A DNA stretch of 64,000 nt. Source: Leptodontidium sp. MPI-SDFR-AT-0119 (Eukaryota; Ascomycota; Leotiomycetes; Helotiales; Leptodontidiaceae). A program made the position numbers and the translations under genes. Location of the stretch: contig JAHLEZ010000004.1 in assembly GCA_020726505.1 (NCBI GenBank), positions 558,001-622,000 on the forward strand. The letters run 5' to 3'. The notes beneath the pieces were generated by a model that ran no database searches, had not been told where the DNA came from, and worked only from the letters and a program-made list of their open reading frames with translations. Positions 10,695 through 21,394 of this stretch are shown here, piece after piece (within the stretch, counting starts at the first letter, position 1; every line of letters begins with the position of its first letter).

Positions 10695-11830
10695 ATGGCG
10701 GCTCCAGCAGTAACAGGTCCCATCCTCACACTCAATAATGGCGTCAAGATGCCCGCCCTAGGTTTCGGCACATTCGCCAACGAAGGCTGCAAAGGAGAAA
10801 CACACAAAGCCGTAATCCACGCGTTGAATGCTGGATACCGCCATCTCGACTGCGCCTGGTTCTATCAAAACGAAGAAGAAGTTGGATCAGGAATGCGGGA
10901 ATTCCTAACTGCAAACCCATCTGTGAAGAGAGAGGATATCTTCATCGCCACGAAAGTCTGGAACCATATGCATGAACCAGAAGATGTGGAATGGAGTATT
11001 AAAGACTCGTTGGCGAAGCTACAAACACCATACGTCGATGCATTTTTGGTTCATTGGCCTATTGCGGCTGAGAAGAATGAGGATAGAACGGTGAAGATTG
11101 GATCTGATGGCAAGGTATGAATTCCACAAACACTTCTAAATTTACCCTCACTATTTCATCATCTCATTGTTCAGCCCTATCCCTAAAATACATCTTTTAA
11201 GTTTCACTTCCCTCGGCATATTACTTCCTAACTAAACACTCCGTCATAGCAGAACAACCCCACTAACTCTCCACCCAGTACATCATCAACAAAGCTTTAA
11301 CCGCCAACCCCGAACCAACGTGGCGCGCAATGGAAAAAGTGTACACAGCGGGCCTCACAAAATCCATCGGTCTATCCAACTTCACCGAATCAGGGATCTC
11401 ACAAATCCTCTCCTTCGCAACCATCAAACCTTCTCTAAACCAAATCGAGATCCACCCCTTCCTCCCCCAACAACCGCTCATCACCTACTGCCTGTCCCAG
11501 AACATCCTCCCCGTCGCCTACTCGCCCTTGGGATCACAGGACCAAGTCCCCGGAACGGGCGAGAAGGTATCCACGAATAGGGATTTGATTGCTGTAGCGG
11601 AGAAGAACGGGCGGACGCTCGCGCAGGTGTTAATTGCGTGGGGGATTAGGAGGGGATATGCGGTTTTGCCGAAGAGTAGTAATGAGAGTCGTATCAAGAA
11701 AAATGCGCAGTTAGTGCAGTTGAGCGATGAGGATTTCGAGGCTGTGAATAAGGTTGCGGAGGGTCGCTGGTCGAGGTTTGTTAATATGAAGGATACGTTT
11801 GGGTATAATGTGTGGCCGGAAGAGAAGTAG
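10695..11830 (+). CDS. Aldo/keto reductase (AKR family)
   Basis: NAD(P)H-dependent carbonyl reductase, cytosolic by prediction. Exon 1 is 10695-11114; an intron with donor GTATGA and branch CTAAC ends at CAG, and exon 2 is 11279-11830, joined in phase 0. The protein is 323 residues, the usual AKR size. N-terminal LNNGVKMPALGFGTF is the family start. The catalytic tetrad is visible: Asp and Tyr in YRHLDCAWFYQNE, Lys in FIATKVWNH, His in DAFLVHWPI. Further landmarks are SIGLSNFTESGI, NQIEIHPFLPQ, VAYSPLGSQD, LAQVLIAWGIRRG and the cofactor-binding AVLPKSSNESRIKKN. It ends FGYNVWPEEK, as in fungal glycerol/xylose-reductase-like enzymes. The substrate cannot be assigned. The ATG at 10695 follows CAACATGG, a good context. 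Confidence 0.92.
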
Positions 11831-11960
11831 GTGATACTCTTTTTCTGGAGACGGATTTTGGATAGATGGATGGATAGATATGGCGTTTTATAGATGGGAT
11901 TGTCTCATCGACCGAGCAGCGAAATCACAAATTTTGGATTCCCAGCCTGCACCTAAAGTC

Positions 11961-11968
11961 TATATAAA
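11961..11968 (+). promoter_or_regulatory. TATA-like box
   Basis: TATATAAA lies 206 bp before the ATG at 12174 and 130 bp after the reductase stop codon. It is the best TATA match between these two frames and supports starting the following small ORF at 12174 rather than upstream at 11880. Confidence 0.3.
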
Positions 11969-12173
11969 ATCCTTCCAGAATCCCGCCTTTTCTAACATAA
12001 ATCGTGGCACTCCTGAAATATTCCATTGTTCGATAAACGCCCGGCATCTCAGCCTTGTCTACACACACGCCGACATTCTGCCCCCGTTTGAAGAGGCAGA
12101 TGTGACATTATTCGCACAGCCTACCTTATCATCAACACCATACCCTATTCCCACTCCCATTCCCACCCCCAAG

Positions 12174-12554
12174 ATGTCCCTCCTCGACATCCCATGCCTC
12201 ACCAACCCTACTCACAGTTTCAACATCCACCGCTTCCACCCACCGCCCTCAGATCAACCAGCCCTCCCGCTCTACATCCCCCCATGCCTCAGCAACCCGC
12301 CACACCACCTCCATCCACCATCCTTGTCGCAACCGCTTCGAATCCAAATCGAAGGTCCATTGCTAGCTCTCCAGAAACTCCTTCCAGAGGTGTCATGGCA
12401 TATCCCCCACCACTTCCCTGATTTCCCGTTGGCCGGCGGCCTTAAGCTGGCGGAGCTGGCTTTTCGGGCAATTTATCACCGGGATGTAAGGCCTGATGCC
12501 AATGGGGATATGGTGGTGCGGGATGAGTATAAGGGCTGGCCGGCAGAGGCTTAA
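12174..12554 (+). CDS. Hypothetical proline-rich protein (126 residues)
   Basis: The frame is open from 11880, but the ATG at 12174 (context CCCAAGATGTCC) after a TATA-like box is preferred. The N-terminal half is Pro/His/Leu-rich (MSLLDIPCLTNPTHSFNIHR..PPP). The C-terminal half is more ordinary: LLALQKLLPEVSWH, then GGLKLAELAFRAIYHRDV and VVRDEYKGWPAEA. No domain is recognised. It ends about 90 bp before the first solo LTR, so the 3' UTR may be interrupted by transposon DNA, and it could be a relic. It reads in the same direction as the reductase upstream. Confidence 0.35.
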   Translation: MSLLDIPCLTNPTHSFNIHRFHPPPSDQPALPLYIPPCLSNPPHHLHPPSLSQPLRIQIEGPLLALQKLLPEVSWHIPHHFPDFPLAGGLKLAELAFRAIYHRDVRPDANGDMVVRDEYKGWPAEA

Positions 12555-12641
12555 TATATAATTGCAAATTCTAAATTAATTTCTATTATAACTCGGCAAA
12601 TTTAGGTTAGCCCAAAGTTTAATTTAGCTAAGTTAGATACA

Positions 12642-12943
12642 TGTTACGGCTGGCCAAAGGTTGATACGGCGAGTTGACTCTAGCTTTGTATTTGGACCTA
12701 AAGCTACGCTCAGAATCGAGAAGAAAAGACAAGGAGGAAAGGAGAGCTCTCCGTAAGGGAGGGCTCGAGTATATATACATGAAGGACCCTCCTAATGGGG
12801 CCTAGCGTAGTCGAGTGCCATTCACGTCAACATGTCGCAGGCTCGCCACCTAGTCTTCCCTATTAGGCCTAGCGCCGTCGCATAGCCAGCGATGCTACGA
12901 GCCCGTGTCGGTTAGAATACGAGGCGCATCGTAGGTCGTAACA
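12642..12943 (-). mobile_element. Solo LTR (gypsy family A), with 5-bp target duplication
   Basis: A 302-bp copy starting TGTTACGGCTGGCC and ending GGTCGTAACA, flanked on both sides by ATACA (12637-12641 and 12944-12948). It matches, in reverse orientation, the 300-bp LTRs of the retrotransposon at 13783-20386. Its internal TATATATA-like box reads on the minus strand. It keeps far more CpA/TpG sites than the full element, so it has escaped most RIP. No internal retroelement sequence is attached, so it is the product of LTR-LTR recombination. Confidence 0.9.
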
Positions 12944-12954
12944 ATACAAAGAAA

Positions 12955-13256
12955 TGTTACGGCTGGCCAGAGGTTGATACGGCGAGTTCACTCAAGCTTT
13001 GTATTTAGACCTAAGGCTACGCTCAGAATCGAGAAGAAAAGACAAGGAGGAAGGGAGAGCTCTCCGTAAGGGGGAGCTCGAGTATAAATACATGAAGGGC
13101 CCTCCTAATGGGGCCTAGCGTAGTCGAGTGCCATTCACGTCAACATGTCGCAGGCTCGCCTCCTAGTCTTCCCTATTAGGCTTAGCGCCGTCGCATAGCC
13201 AGCGATGCTACGAGCCTATGTCGGTCAGAATACGAGGCGCATCGTAGGTCGTAACA
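12955..13256 (-). mobile_element. Second solo LTR (gypsy family A), with its own target duplication
   Basis: A 302-bp near-copy of the LTR at 12642-12943 in the same orientation, separated from it by 11 bp. It is flanked by AGAAA on both sides (12950-12954 and 13257-13261), different from the ATACA of its neighbour. Two independent insertions are therefore supported, rather than a tandem duplication. Confidence 0.9.
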
Positions 13257-13261
13257 AGAAA

Positions 13262-13777
13262 CGAAAGCGCTTCGATATTACTAATAGGGAAAGAGCTTTA
13301 GTATTAGCTTTAAAGTTTTATAAGTTGTAGCTTAACTTAATGAGATTTTTATACTTATAATTATAATAATAAGAAATTATAATAACGATAATATATTACA
13401 TTACTAATAATTATAACGTAATAGAAAACCCCGATTATTAGCCCTAGACGGCTATAGAAGTCATAAGACTATAGAATTCATATAAAAGTACTTATAATAT
13501 AAAATATTTGTATTGTTTTTACTTATATATACGTTACACGTCTTATAACCTTTAGATTTATTTATTTTCTCTCCTCTTAAAACATCTTACTAAAAACACT
13601 TTAATTTATTAACATCCCTCACAGATTTTATACTAATTAGTAAGCGCGACTTTTTAATATACTATTATAAAGTACGGTAAGAGAGCTTAACGGCTATAAA
13701 TATTAAAGTTAGTTAGAGAACTACTAACTTGTAGCTAGTAAGTATAATAAAACTATTAAGAAGCCGATTACTATTAA
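13262..13777. other. AT-rich decayed sequence
   Basis: Very AT-rich sequence with almost no CpA/TpG and stops in all frames. It looks like old RIP-mutated repeat DNA into which the retrotransposon later inserted; the sequence resumes after 20391. I cannot name the original element. Confidence 0.5.
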
Positions 13778-13782
13778 AGAAT

Positions 13783-14082
13783 TGTTACGACCTACGACGC
13801 GCCTCGTATTCTAACCGACACGAGCTCGTAGCATCGCTGGCTATGCGACGGCGCTAAGCCTAATAGGGAAGACTTAGTGGCGAGCCTGCGACATGTGGAT
13901 GAATAGCCCCTGACTACGCTAGGCCCCATTAAGAGGCTCCTTTATGTATTTATACTCGAGCTCCCTCTTATAGAGAGCTCTCCTTTTCTCCTTATCTTTT
14001 CTTCTCGATTCTGAGCATAGCCTTAAGTCTAAATATAAAGCTTGAGTTTACTCGCCGTATTAACCTTTAGCCAGCTATAATA
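13783..14082 (+). repeat. 5' LTR of the chromovirus
   Basis: It begins TGTTACGACCTACG. Its end has decayed to CAGCTATAATA, where the 3' copy has CAGCCGTAACA. Differences from the 3' LTR that I compared at both ends are C-to-T or G-to-A. No clear primer-binding site is visible after 14082, which is also expected after RIP. Confidence 0.9.
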
Positions 14083-14399
14083 TAAGAAAAGACTAATACC
14101 CCTTCGTTATAAAGCGTTATATCTCACTTAGTCTTGCGCCTTATTAACTTGCCCTTATAATAAGTTAATAACGAGCCTTAATACCTTAGCCTATTCGACA
14201 AATAAGTACTTCTCTACCCTTGTAATAGACTGTCTTAAAGAAAGCTAGATATTCCCTCGCGGTTAACTTACTTTACTATAACTTAACACGCGTCGCTATT
14301 TCGGAACGTATATTTAATTAATAAATTAATTAATAACCTCAAATACCCCTTAACCCTACCTTACTACTCTTACCGGTTTCTCCCCCTCGTTAACGAAGC

Positions 14400-17300
14400 T
14401 CTAAAGAAAGGAGCGCCCCTATACGGCTAGGCTTTACCGACACTACCCCTATCCCTTTAGTCGAGACTCTTTTGGAAGAGCCGGAGAGCTTTAACGGATT
14501 CGACTTAGACTCGGAGGACAAACCCTAGAGCTTCTTCGACGTATCGCCGGAGCCTACTAATATAGAGGGCCTTACCCCCGCTTAATAAGTTAGAGTAAAT
14601 TAGTTAATCAAGGACTCCGTGAGCTCTATTGTCGTCGCTGCCGTCACATAAGCCCTCGCCTAATATACTACCGACAACTCGCGTTAAGAGACTCGCACTC
14701 CTTTACCTCCTCACGACTAATTAACCCGTACTCTTACGGCGGACCTTTAGCTTACCGCTGACTATTACCTCCTTAAGCTAAATCCTACTATTCCTACTAT
14801 TAAGCCTAATAAGGTTAAGTACCCTTATACCCCCTTTAGTAACTATAAGGGCGAAATTAAATACGACACCTAAAAGATAAATATAAAGCTCTTTATTTAA
14901 AAGTACTTAAGTAACTTCCTTATTAGCGAATCGTAAGTTTATACTTACTTTAAATATATAAAGGGAGAGGCTAAGACTATTATCTTTTAATAAATAAACC
15001 CCGACTTCGCTAGAGACTTCAACGGAGCCGCCGACGTCTTAAAGGCTCTAGACTAGCGTTTCTTTAACTATAACTAAGTGTAAGCTACTAAGCTTAAGTA
15101 TAACTAATTATAAATAAGTAATATAACCTATAATAAGTTCCGTATTAAGTTCACGACATACGCGGCTATTAGAAAAATCTCACTTGACTATTAGTTCGAC
15201 GACGTATATAAGAAAGTCTTAAATAAGCTTAAGTACGACATTTAAACTAAAAAGTATAAATTCACTAGAGATTATATAACTCTTAACGAGTTCTTAGCCG
15301 TCTCAAATCGTGAGCTATAAAATATCGTTATTAGACGAGTTAATAGACGTGCTACTACTACCGCCCGTGAAGCCCCTTAAGTCTCTTTTAATAACACTAA
15401 CACTAGCGACTCGCGCGGCATCTTAAAGAAAGAGAGCTAGCGTGTAACCTCACCCACGCCGGCTATTATAATATAAAGACCCCTGACCCCGACTCATAGA
15501 CAGTCGTTAAATGTCCGCTAGTAATCGCCTTCTCCTTCGCTTATCTTACGCCGACTTAAGTCCCCCGTACCCCCTCCCGCACTTAAGGACGTCTCTTCCG
15601 ACACTTGTCTCTATTATAATAAGACCGGATATTAGGCTAGCGACTGCCCTAAGCGCCGTAGAGACTAGGCTCTTAATAAGTCGATTTCTTAACTAGTCGT
15701 CGGCGAGGATTTAAAGACTAACGAGCTCTTAAAAAACTCTTAGGCCGTGACAAAGACTTATACTTTAATATAGGCCACAACTTATAAAAGGACTTAGTAT
15801 TTAATTTCCGTGCTCTTATTAAAGGACGACAGTTCTTAATTAGTATTAAACTAAGAAGGAATAAATTCTTTATTAAAACACTTATATATATTAATAGTAA
15901 AGCTAATATTTGTAATGCTATTAAAACCTCTTTTATATACCGACTTGTTAAGTAATTTAATATTTCCTTTATATCCCTCCCTTAGTTAATCGTCCTAACT
16001 AGTTATAATAATAAGAAAGGTAAGTTAATTAACACGGCCGTCTTACTTACCTTAATAATCGACCGCCGGCGAATTAACTTTCCTTTTCTAATAATTAACC
16101 TAAGAAACACTAACGTCTTAATTAGTCGGAAGTTCCTCGAGCATTACGACTTAAAGCAGTCGTACATAAAAAACCGTAATCGGCTAGAATAGCCATTAAA
16201 TATACCTGTTTAGCCGTACTTTAACTAGCGAGTCTTCGTTAATATTAACTACTCTAACAAGTTAATCGTTAAGTCTTACTAGCTTAACGTGGAATAAAGA
16301 AATACTCTTATAGACTTAAATAACTACTAACGGAAGTAAGCCAGGATTACGGCGCTTAACGATTCCCCTAAGACACAAGTCTTTATACGACCTACCGCCG
16401 GCGTCTCGCCGACTCGACCCTCGAGCTTCGCGAGAGAAGTTAAAGAGCGCCTACGTATTATAAAAGATTAATTAAACCCTTTAATATCCTGTAATCTAAG
16501 ATTACTACCTAAAGACAAGGGAGCCCGTAGAGCCTCTTTAGCGAATTACTAGCTAAAGGCGCTCACTATAAAGATCTTTCTTATATTAATAGTAGTAATG
16601 TCTACGACGTACCTTTAACTTAAGAGAACTAAAAAGAATAAAGTAAAAACCTTCATAGTATTAATATATAAGATCAACTAAGAGCTGACTCGTCGCTAAT
16701 AAGAGGCCTTAAACTAATTAAGTGTCGAACTCACATTAATAAATAGAGATCTGACCTTAGAGGAGGCCTTAAAAGCTAAGTATACGTAAGATAATAAGTT
16801 AGTAAGTAAGAAGCTCTTAACAAAGTACTAAGAGTACGCTCCTCTCTTCTCCCGGCGAGCCTCTAACGAGTTACTAGCGCATCACTAAAGTATAAACTAC
16901 TAGATCGAGCTTACTAAAGAAAACGACTTGTCCTTTAAACCTCTCCGGCGTATAACTAAAGAATAACTATTAGAGACTAAGTAATATATTATTAATAACT
17001 TATATAAAGGTTTTATTAAGCCCTTTAGTATATTATACACGGCCCTTATTCTCTTCGCTAAGAAAGCCGACGGCAGTCTCCGGCTATACGTTAACTATCG
17101 GAAGCTAAACGCCCTATTAAAGAAGGACTTATACTTGATCCCCTTAATTAATAAGATAATAGTATATATTTATAAAGCAAAGGTCTTTATAAAGCTTAAT
17201 ATTTAATAAGCTTTTCACTGTATTTATATCTCCCCCGAGAGCGAAGACTATACGACTTTCTATACTTAATATAACACGTATAAATATAAGGTCCTTCCCT

Positions 17301-20070
17301 TTAGCCTTATAAATAGCCCGGCGACCTTTTAGTGATTTATTAATAATATCTTTATAGAATACCTCGACGACTTTTACGCGGCTTATATAGACAATATCTT
17401 TATATATTCGTCTACTTTAAAGGAGTATAAAGTCTATATTAAGAAAATCATAATAATACTATAAGTACACAGACTCTAAGTTAATATTAAGAAGTCTAAG
17501 TTTAGCGTACAAAAGACAAAGTTCTTAGGATTTATTATTAACGTTAATAATATAAAGGTAAACCTAAAGAAGATTAATATAATTAAAGACTAATAATACG
17601 CCAATAATATATAAAGTATACAAAGTTACTTTAGCTTTTATAATTTCTATCACTAGTTTATTAAAGACTATAGTCACATTACACGACCCTTTATAATACT
17701 TACTAAAAAGGACGTTCCCTTTAAATTCAATAGCGCTTATAAGGACACTTAAGAAACTCTCTAGGAAGCCCTTTAATTTACGCTAGTTCTTTACTACTAC
17801 GACTTTACTAAATAAACACAGTTAAAGACTAACTCTTCCAACAGAGTCGTCACTAAGATTCTATCTTAACTATAAGAAGATAATACCTTTTACCCCGTGA
17901 GATACTTCTCTAAAACTATAATAGACCTTGAGCTTAACTATTTAATCTATAATAAAGAGATACTAGCGATTTTCCGGTTATTTAAGTAATATCGCTTAAA
18001 GCTCTTAAGTGCCTAAAGAAATGTCCTTATTTATATAAACTACTGGGCCTTAGAGTACTTTATAACTATAAAGGACTTTACGGCTAAACAGGCTTAATAA
18101 GCTAAGTTCTTTATAGACTTCTATTTCATAATTATATATTACACTAAGACGACTAATACACTAGCTAATACTTTATCTCGACGGGATTAAAACCTCACGG
18201 CGACAAAGGCACGTAAGCGGGTTATCTGTAGTTAATAGTTAATTCTGACTAATAAAATTAACTCGCGAGTCGCTAGCGACCTTCAGCTCTCCGCCGTCGA
18301 TTCTATAGACGCTTATATTAATGTCGTAAAGACGATACCCCTAACACTTATAAAGGCTATAATCCCGGACTACGATATTAAGACACGTGACAAGCCAAAG
18401 CCAGAGCCGGAACCTAAGCTTAATATAAGAGTACTAGTCGACCTAGAGACCCTTATACCGGAAGAGCTAGACCTTAACTTTATAGTAACTTATAACGTCG
18501 CGGAATATAATATTATTAATTAAGTACTCGTAATTAATAAGTCTTCGCCTTCGCTAGAGTTTCTCTAATAAAAAGCCAGGGAATAGTTATTAGATTACGA
18601 GCTAACTAACGACAAGTTACTTTTCTAAAGACGCCTAGAAGTGCCCTTAAAGCCGCTAGAGCTTTATACGACACTTATTTGTTATGTGCACTCTTAACTA
18701 TTAATAATACACGCGGGGATCGGGAAGATAAAGGCACTACTAAGCCGTAAATACTATTAGAATAGCCTCTCTATAGACGTAACTCGATACGTAACAAATT
18801 ATAGTTACTCCTAGTAAAAGGCTAAAAGAGATAAGACTCTTAGTTTCTTATACCCCCTATTAATCCCCACTTGGCCGTACTAATACCTTACGATAGACTT
18901 TACGAAGCTACTATTAGACAAGTACGGCTATAACTTCGCTATAGTTATCGTTAACCGCTTGTCTAAGAAACCGGTCTTAATACCTTATAACGACATAATT
19001 ACAGTTAAAAGCATAGCTATTCTCTTCTTCGTCTATTAGACTCGACACTTCAGTATATTAGACTTTATTATCTCGGACCGCGGACTTCAGTTCGTCTCCT
19101 CTTTTTAAAAGGAGTATTATTATATCCTTAAAACTAAAGTAAAGTTAACGATAGTATATAACTTAAACATCGACGGCTAAATAAAAGTAATAAATTAATA
19201 TATTAAGTAACGGCTTTATCCCTTCTATTACTACTACTAAGACAATTAAAGCGACCTCTTACTAATTATAGACATCACTTAACTAACGTTATTACACGAG
19301 TCCTTAGGCCGCTTATCCCCTTTCTAATTACTTAATAACGTTAAGCTAAAGACTTCTTAGGACTTAATTAACTTAAAGCCTCCGGCTATAGTAATAAAGA
19401 AACTTAATCGCGAGGAGGCTCTATAAATAATATTATAAATAAAGGAGGTTATAAAAGTCGTATAGTCGTCCCTAAAGGATTAATAAGAGAAAATAAAACG
19501 ACTAACGAACCGTGGGCGACGCGCTATCGATTAGGACGTTAGCGACTTAGTATTAGTCGACACTCAGAACTGGAATATCGACCGACCTTTAAGAAAGCTC
19601 TCCGACAAGTAGTATAGCCTAATTAAGGTACTTGCTAAAGAAGGAGAGAGTTAGAGAGTTAAGTTCCTAAAAGACTAATAAATCTATCCCGTCTTTTACT
19701 TGCACTCGCTCCGTAAGTACATTGACAATCCCTTGCCTAGACAAACTAAAGTTACGCCGGCACTTATTTAGTTATTACTTAAGTAAGATAAGTGGGAAAT
19801 TAAAGACATCCTTAGCTCTAAGGTTATACGGAATAAGCTATTTTACTATATTAAGTGGCTAGGCGCCGACGAAGACTTAAAGTAGTACTTATACTTAAAT
19901 GTTATAATAACTCCGTATATAGTTAAATAGTTCCACTTAAAACATCTTAACACTAAAGGGCCGCTAAGAGCTCTCCTAAAATAGCTAGAGGCTTATAACG
20001 CTAGTATTAACGACTATAACGACTTAGAGGACGACATAGTTATAACTACAACTACGCGGACGTAGTTTTT
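14400..20070 (+). pseudogene. Decayed gag-pol of the chromovirus
   Basis: Conceptual reading on the plus strand gives recognisable stretches interrupted by stops. The zinc knuckle region reads TCLYYNKTGY..SDCPKRRRD, with the second Cys and the His lost. RT reads ILFAKKADGSLRLYVNYRKL, later YKYKVLPFSLINSPATF and FIEYLDDFYAAYIDNIFIYS (YVDD-like box decayed). RNase H contains HPVRYFSK-like and ELNYLIYNKEILAI segments. Integrase reads DKYGYNFAIVIVNRLSKKP, IISDRGLQFVSSF and LHESLGRLSPF. The chromodomain contains VIRNKLFYYIKWLG and FHLKHLN. The frame cannot be followed continuously, and no functional protein is possible. Confidence 0.85.
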
Positions 20071-20086
20071 TAAGAGGAGGGGGTAA
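20071..20086 (+). other. Polypurine tract before the 3' LTR
   Basis: A purine-rich run (AAGAGGAGGGGG) ends two to three bases before the 3' LTR start at 20087. This is the position and composition expected for the plus-strand priming site of an LTR retrotransposon, and it survives although the rest of the element is mutated. Confidence 0.7.
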
Positions 20087-20386
20087 TGTTATAACTTACG
20101 ATACGCCTCGCATTCTAACTAACACGGGCTCGTAGTATCGCTGGCTATGCGACGGCGCTAAGCCTAATAGGGAAGACTTAGTGGCGAGCCTGCGACATAT
20201 AGATAAATAGCCCCCGACTACGCTAGGCCCTATTAGGAGGCTCCTTTATATATTTATACTCGAGCTCCCTCTTACAGAGAGCTCTCCTTTTCTCCTTGTC
20301 TTTTCTTCTCGATTCTAAGCGTAGCCTTAAGTCCAAATATAAAGCTTGAGTCTACTCGCCGTATTAACCTTTGGCCAGCCGTAACA
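20087..20386 (+). repeat. 3' LTR of the chromovirus
   Basis: A 300-bp copy beginning TGTTATAACTTACG and ending CAGCCGTAACA, followed by AGAAT. It has the same length as the 5' LTR, so no indels have accumulated and divergence is by transitions. Confidence 0.9.
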
Positions 20387-20512
20387 AGAATAATAATTAA
20401 AAGCTAAAAACTAGTGCTCTAAGGACTTTCGGGCTATTAAGGAAGTAGAGGAATCATTAATTATTTAGTTTATACTAAAAGCAAGCAAAGAATTCAGGTT
20501 ATAACTCGACAC

Positions 20513-20683
20513 TGTTACGACAGGTATGCTTTGGCTAGGGTTCAGCTAGGTCAGGGGTCCGCAGTAGGTCCGACTCCCCTCTGACTCCCTATATATATGG
20601 CTCCCTCCTGTAGAGTAGCTCTGTAGTTTTGTATTCTAAGTGTTAAGTCAACCTTTTGCGTCCAAGGCTCTTGTGTCGTGACA
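20513..20683 (+). mobile_element. Solo LTR of a second family, with 5-bp target duplication
   Basis: A 171-bp element starting TGTTACGACAGG and ending TGTCGTGACA, flanked by GACAC on both sides (20508-20512 and 20684-20688). The termini form an imperfect inverted repeat (TGTTACGAC / GTCGTGACA). It contains a TATATATA run near 20593 and retains CpA/TpG sites, so it is young relative to the AT-rich DNA around it. Orientation is assumed from the TATA position. No internal element is present in the window. Confidence 0.8.
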
Positions 20684-20688
20684 GACAC

Positions 20689-21394
20689 TTTATTCAATTA
20701 TTATATAATAATCTTCTAACACGTCGATTACACTTTAATAAAGCTATTAAAGCTTAATTAAATCAATTATAATTACAGAAAAAAAAAAGTGCAAACTAAT
20801 CTAAATTCTAAATTTGTAAATATTTAGGCAATCTAAAAAGCTTAAATTGTAACTAAAGATCAAGAAATTGTAATTATCAATTCAGATTTAGTAAGATATT
20901 TTAATACTATAAAAGATTATATAAAAATTAAAGCGTTGTAAAATAATTAAGTGTTGTTGTGGGCGGTGGCAAAATTGCGGGGTATCCGGAATAGGGGGGT
21001 GTCCGGAATGGTGGGGGGGGGGGACTTATTCGTCCATCTTCAGGAGCAGGTATGCCGTCTGGACATGACGGAAGCCCTGGGATCCAAAGGACGGGATGTT
21101 TTCTCCGGCACGTGCGATTTGCTAGACGAGGGTTTTGGTTTTAGTGAAATTAATATTATGCACTGTACCCGAAAATCAATAAGTTACTAGCTTAATTCTA
21201 TGACTTTTTGTGCATTATACTGTTTACACCCATACAGTAACTCATGATCAGGAATATCCGCGCCATTAGACATCTCTGTGCTTGGCTTTCAGATGCTAGC
21301 CTCTTCTGGGCTCGAGAGAAGTCGCCGGGAGTAATCGGCCTCATTAAAGGCATCGCTGTTTTTGATACTGCTATTCTGCGTCTTCGCAGTGCTC
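20689..21394. other. Intergenic, AT-rich then GC-rich, no supported gene
   Basis: 20689-20950 is AT-rich decayed sequence. From about 20951 composition changes abruptly; a G-rich stretch holds two copies of a TATCCGGAATAGG/TGTCCGGAATGG motif 10 bp apart (about 20984-21012). The short frames here have no recognisable domain. The 3' UTR of the ankyrin gene (minus strand) should lie at the right end. Confidence 0.45.

Larger units (their letters stand above)
13783..20386 (+). mobile_element. Full-length RIP-degraded Ty3/gypsy chromovirus
   Basis: A 6.6-kb LTR retrotransposon bounded by 300-bp LTRs (13783-14082 and 20087-20386) and a 5-bp target duplication AGAAT (13778-13782 and 20387-20391). 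Internal remnants in order on the plus strand are a gag region, a decayed CCHC zinc knuckle near 15600-15650, reverse transcriptase (about 17030-17410), RNase H (about 17760-18150), integrase core (about 18880-19330) and a chromodomain (about 19790-19960). The order RT-RH-IN-chromodomain identifies the chromovirus branch of Ty3/gypsy. Dozens of TAA/TAG codons replace Gln, Arg and Trp codons, with CpA and TpG strongly depleted, the mark of RIP. It is certainly inactive. Confidence 0.93.

Noticed and set aside
12642..13256. Paired LTR-like units as the LTRs of one tiny element
   Set aside because: Each unit has its own distinct 5-bp target duplication and only 11 bp lie between them.
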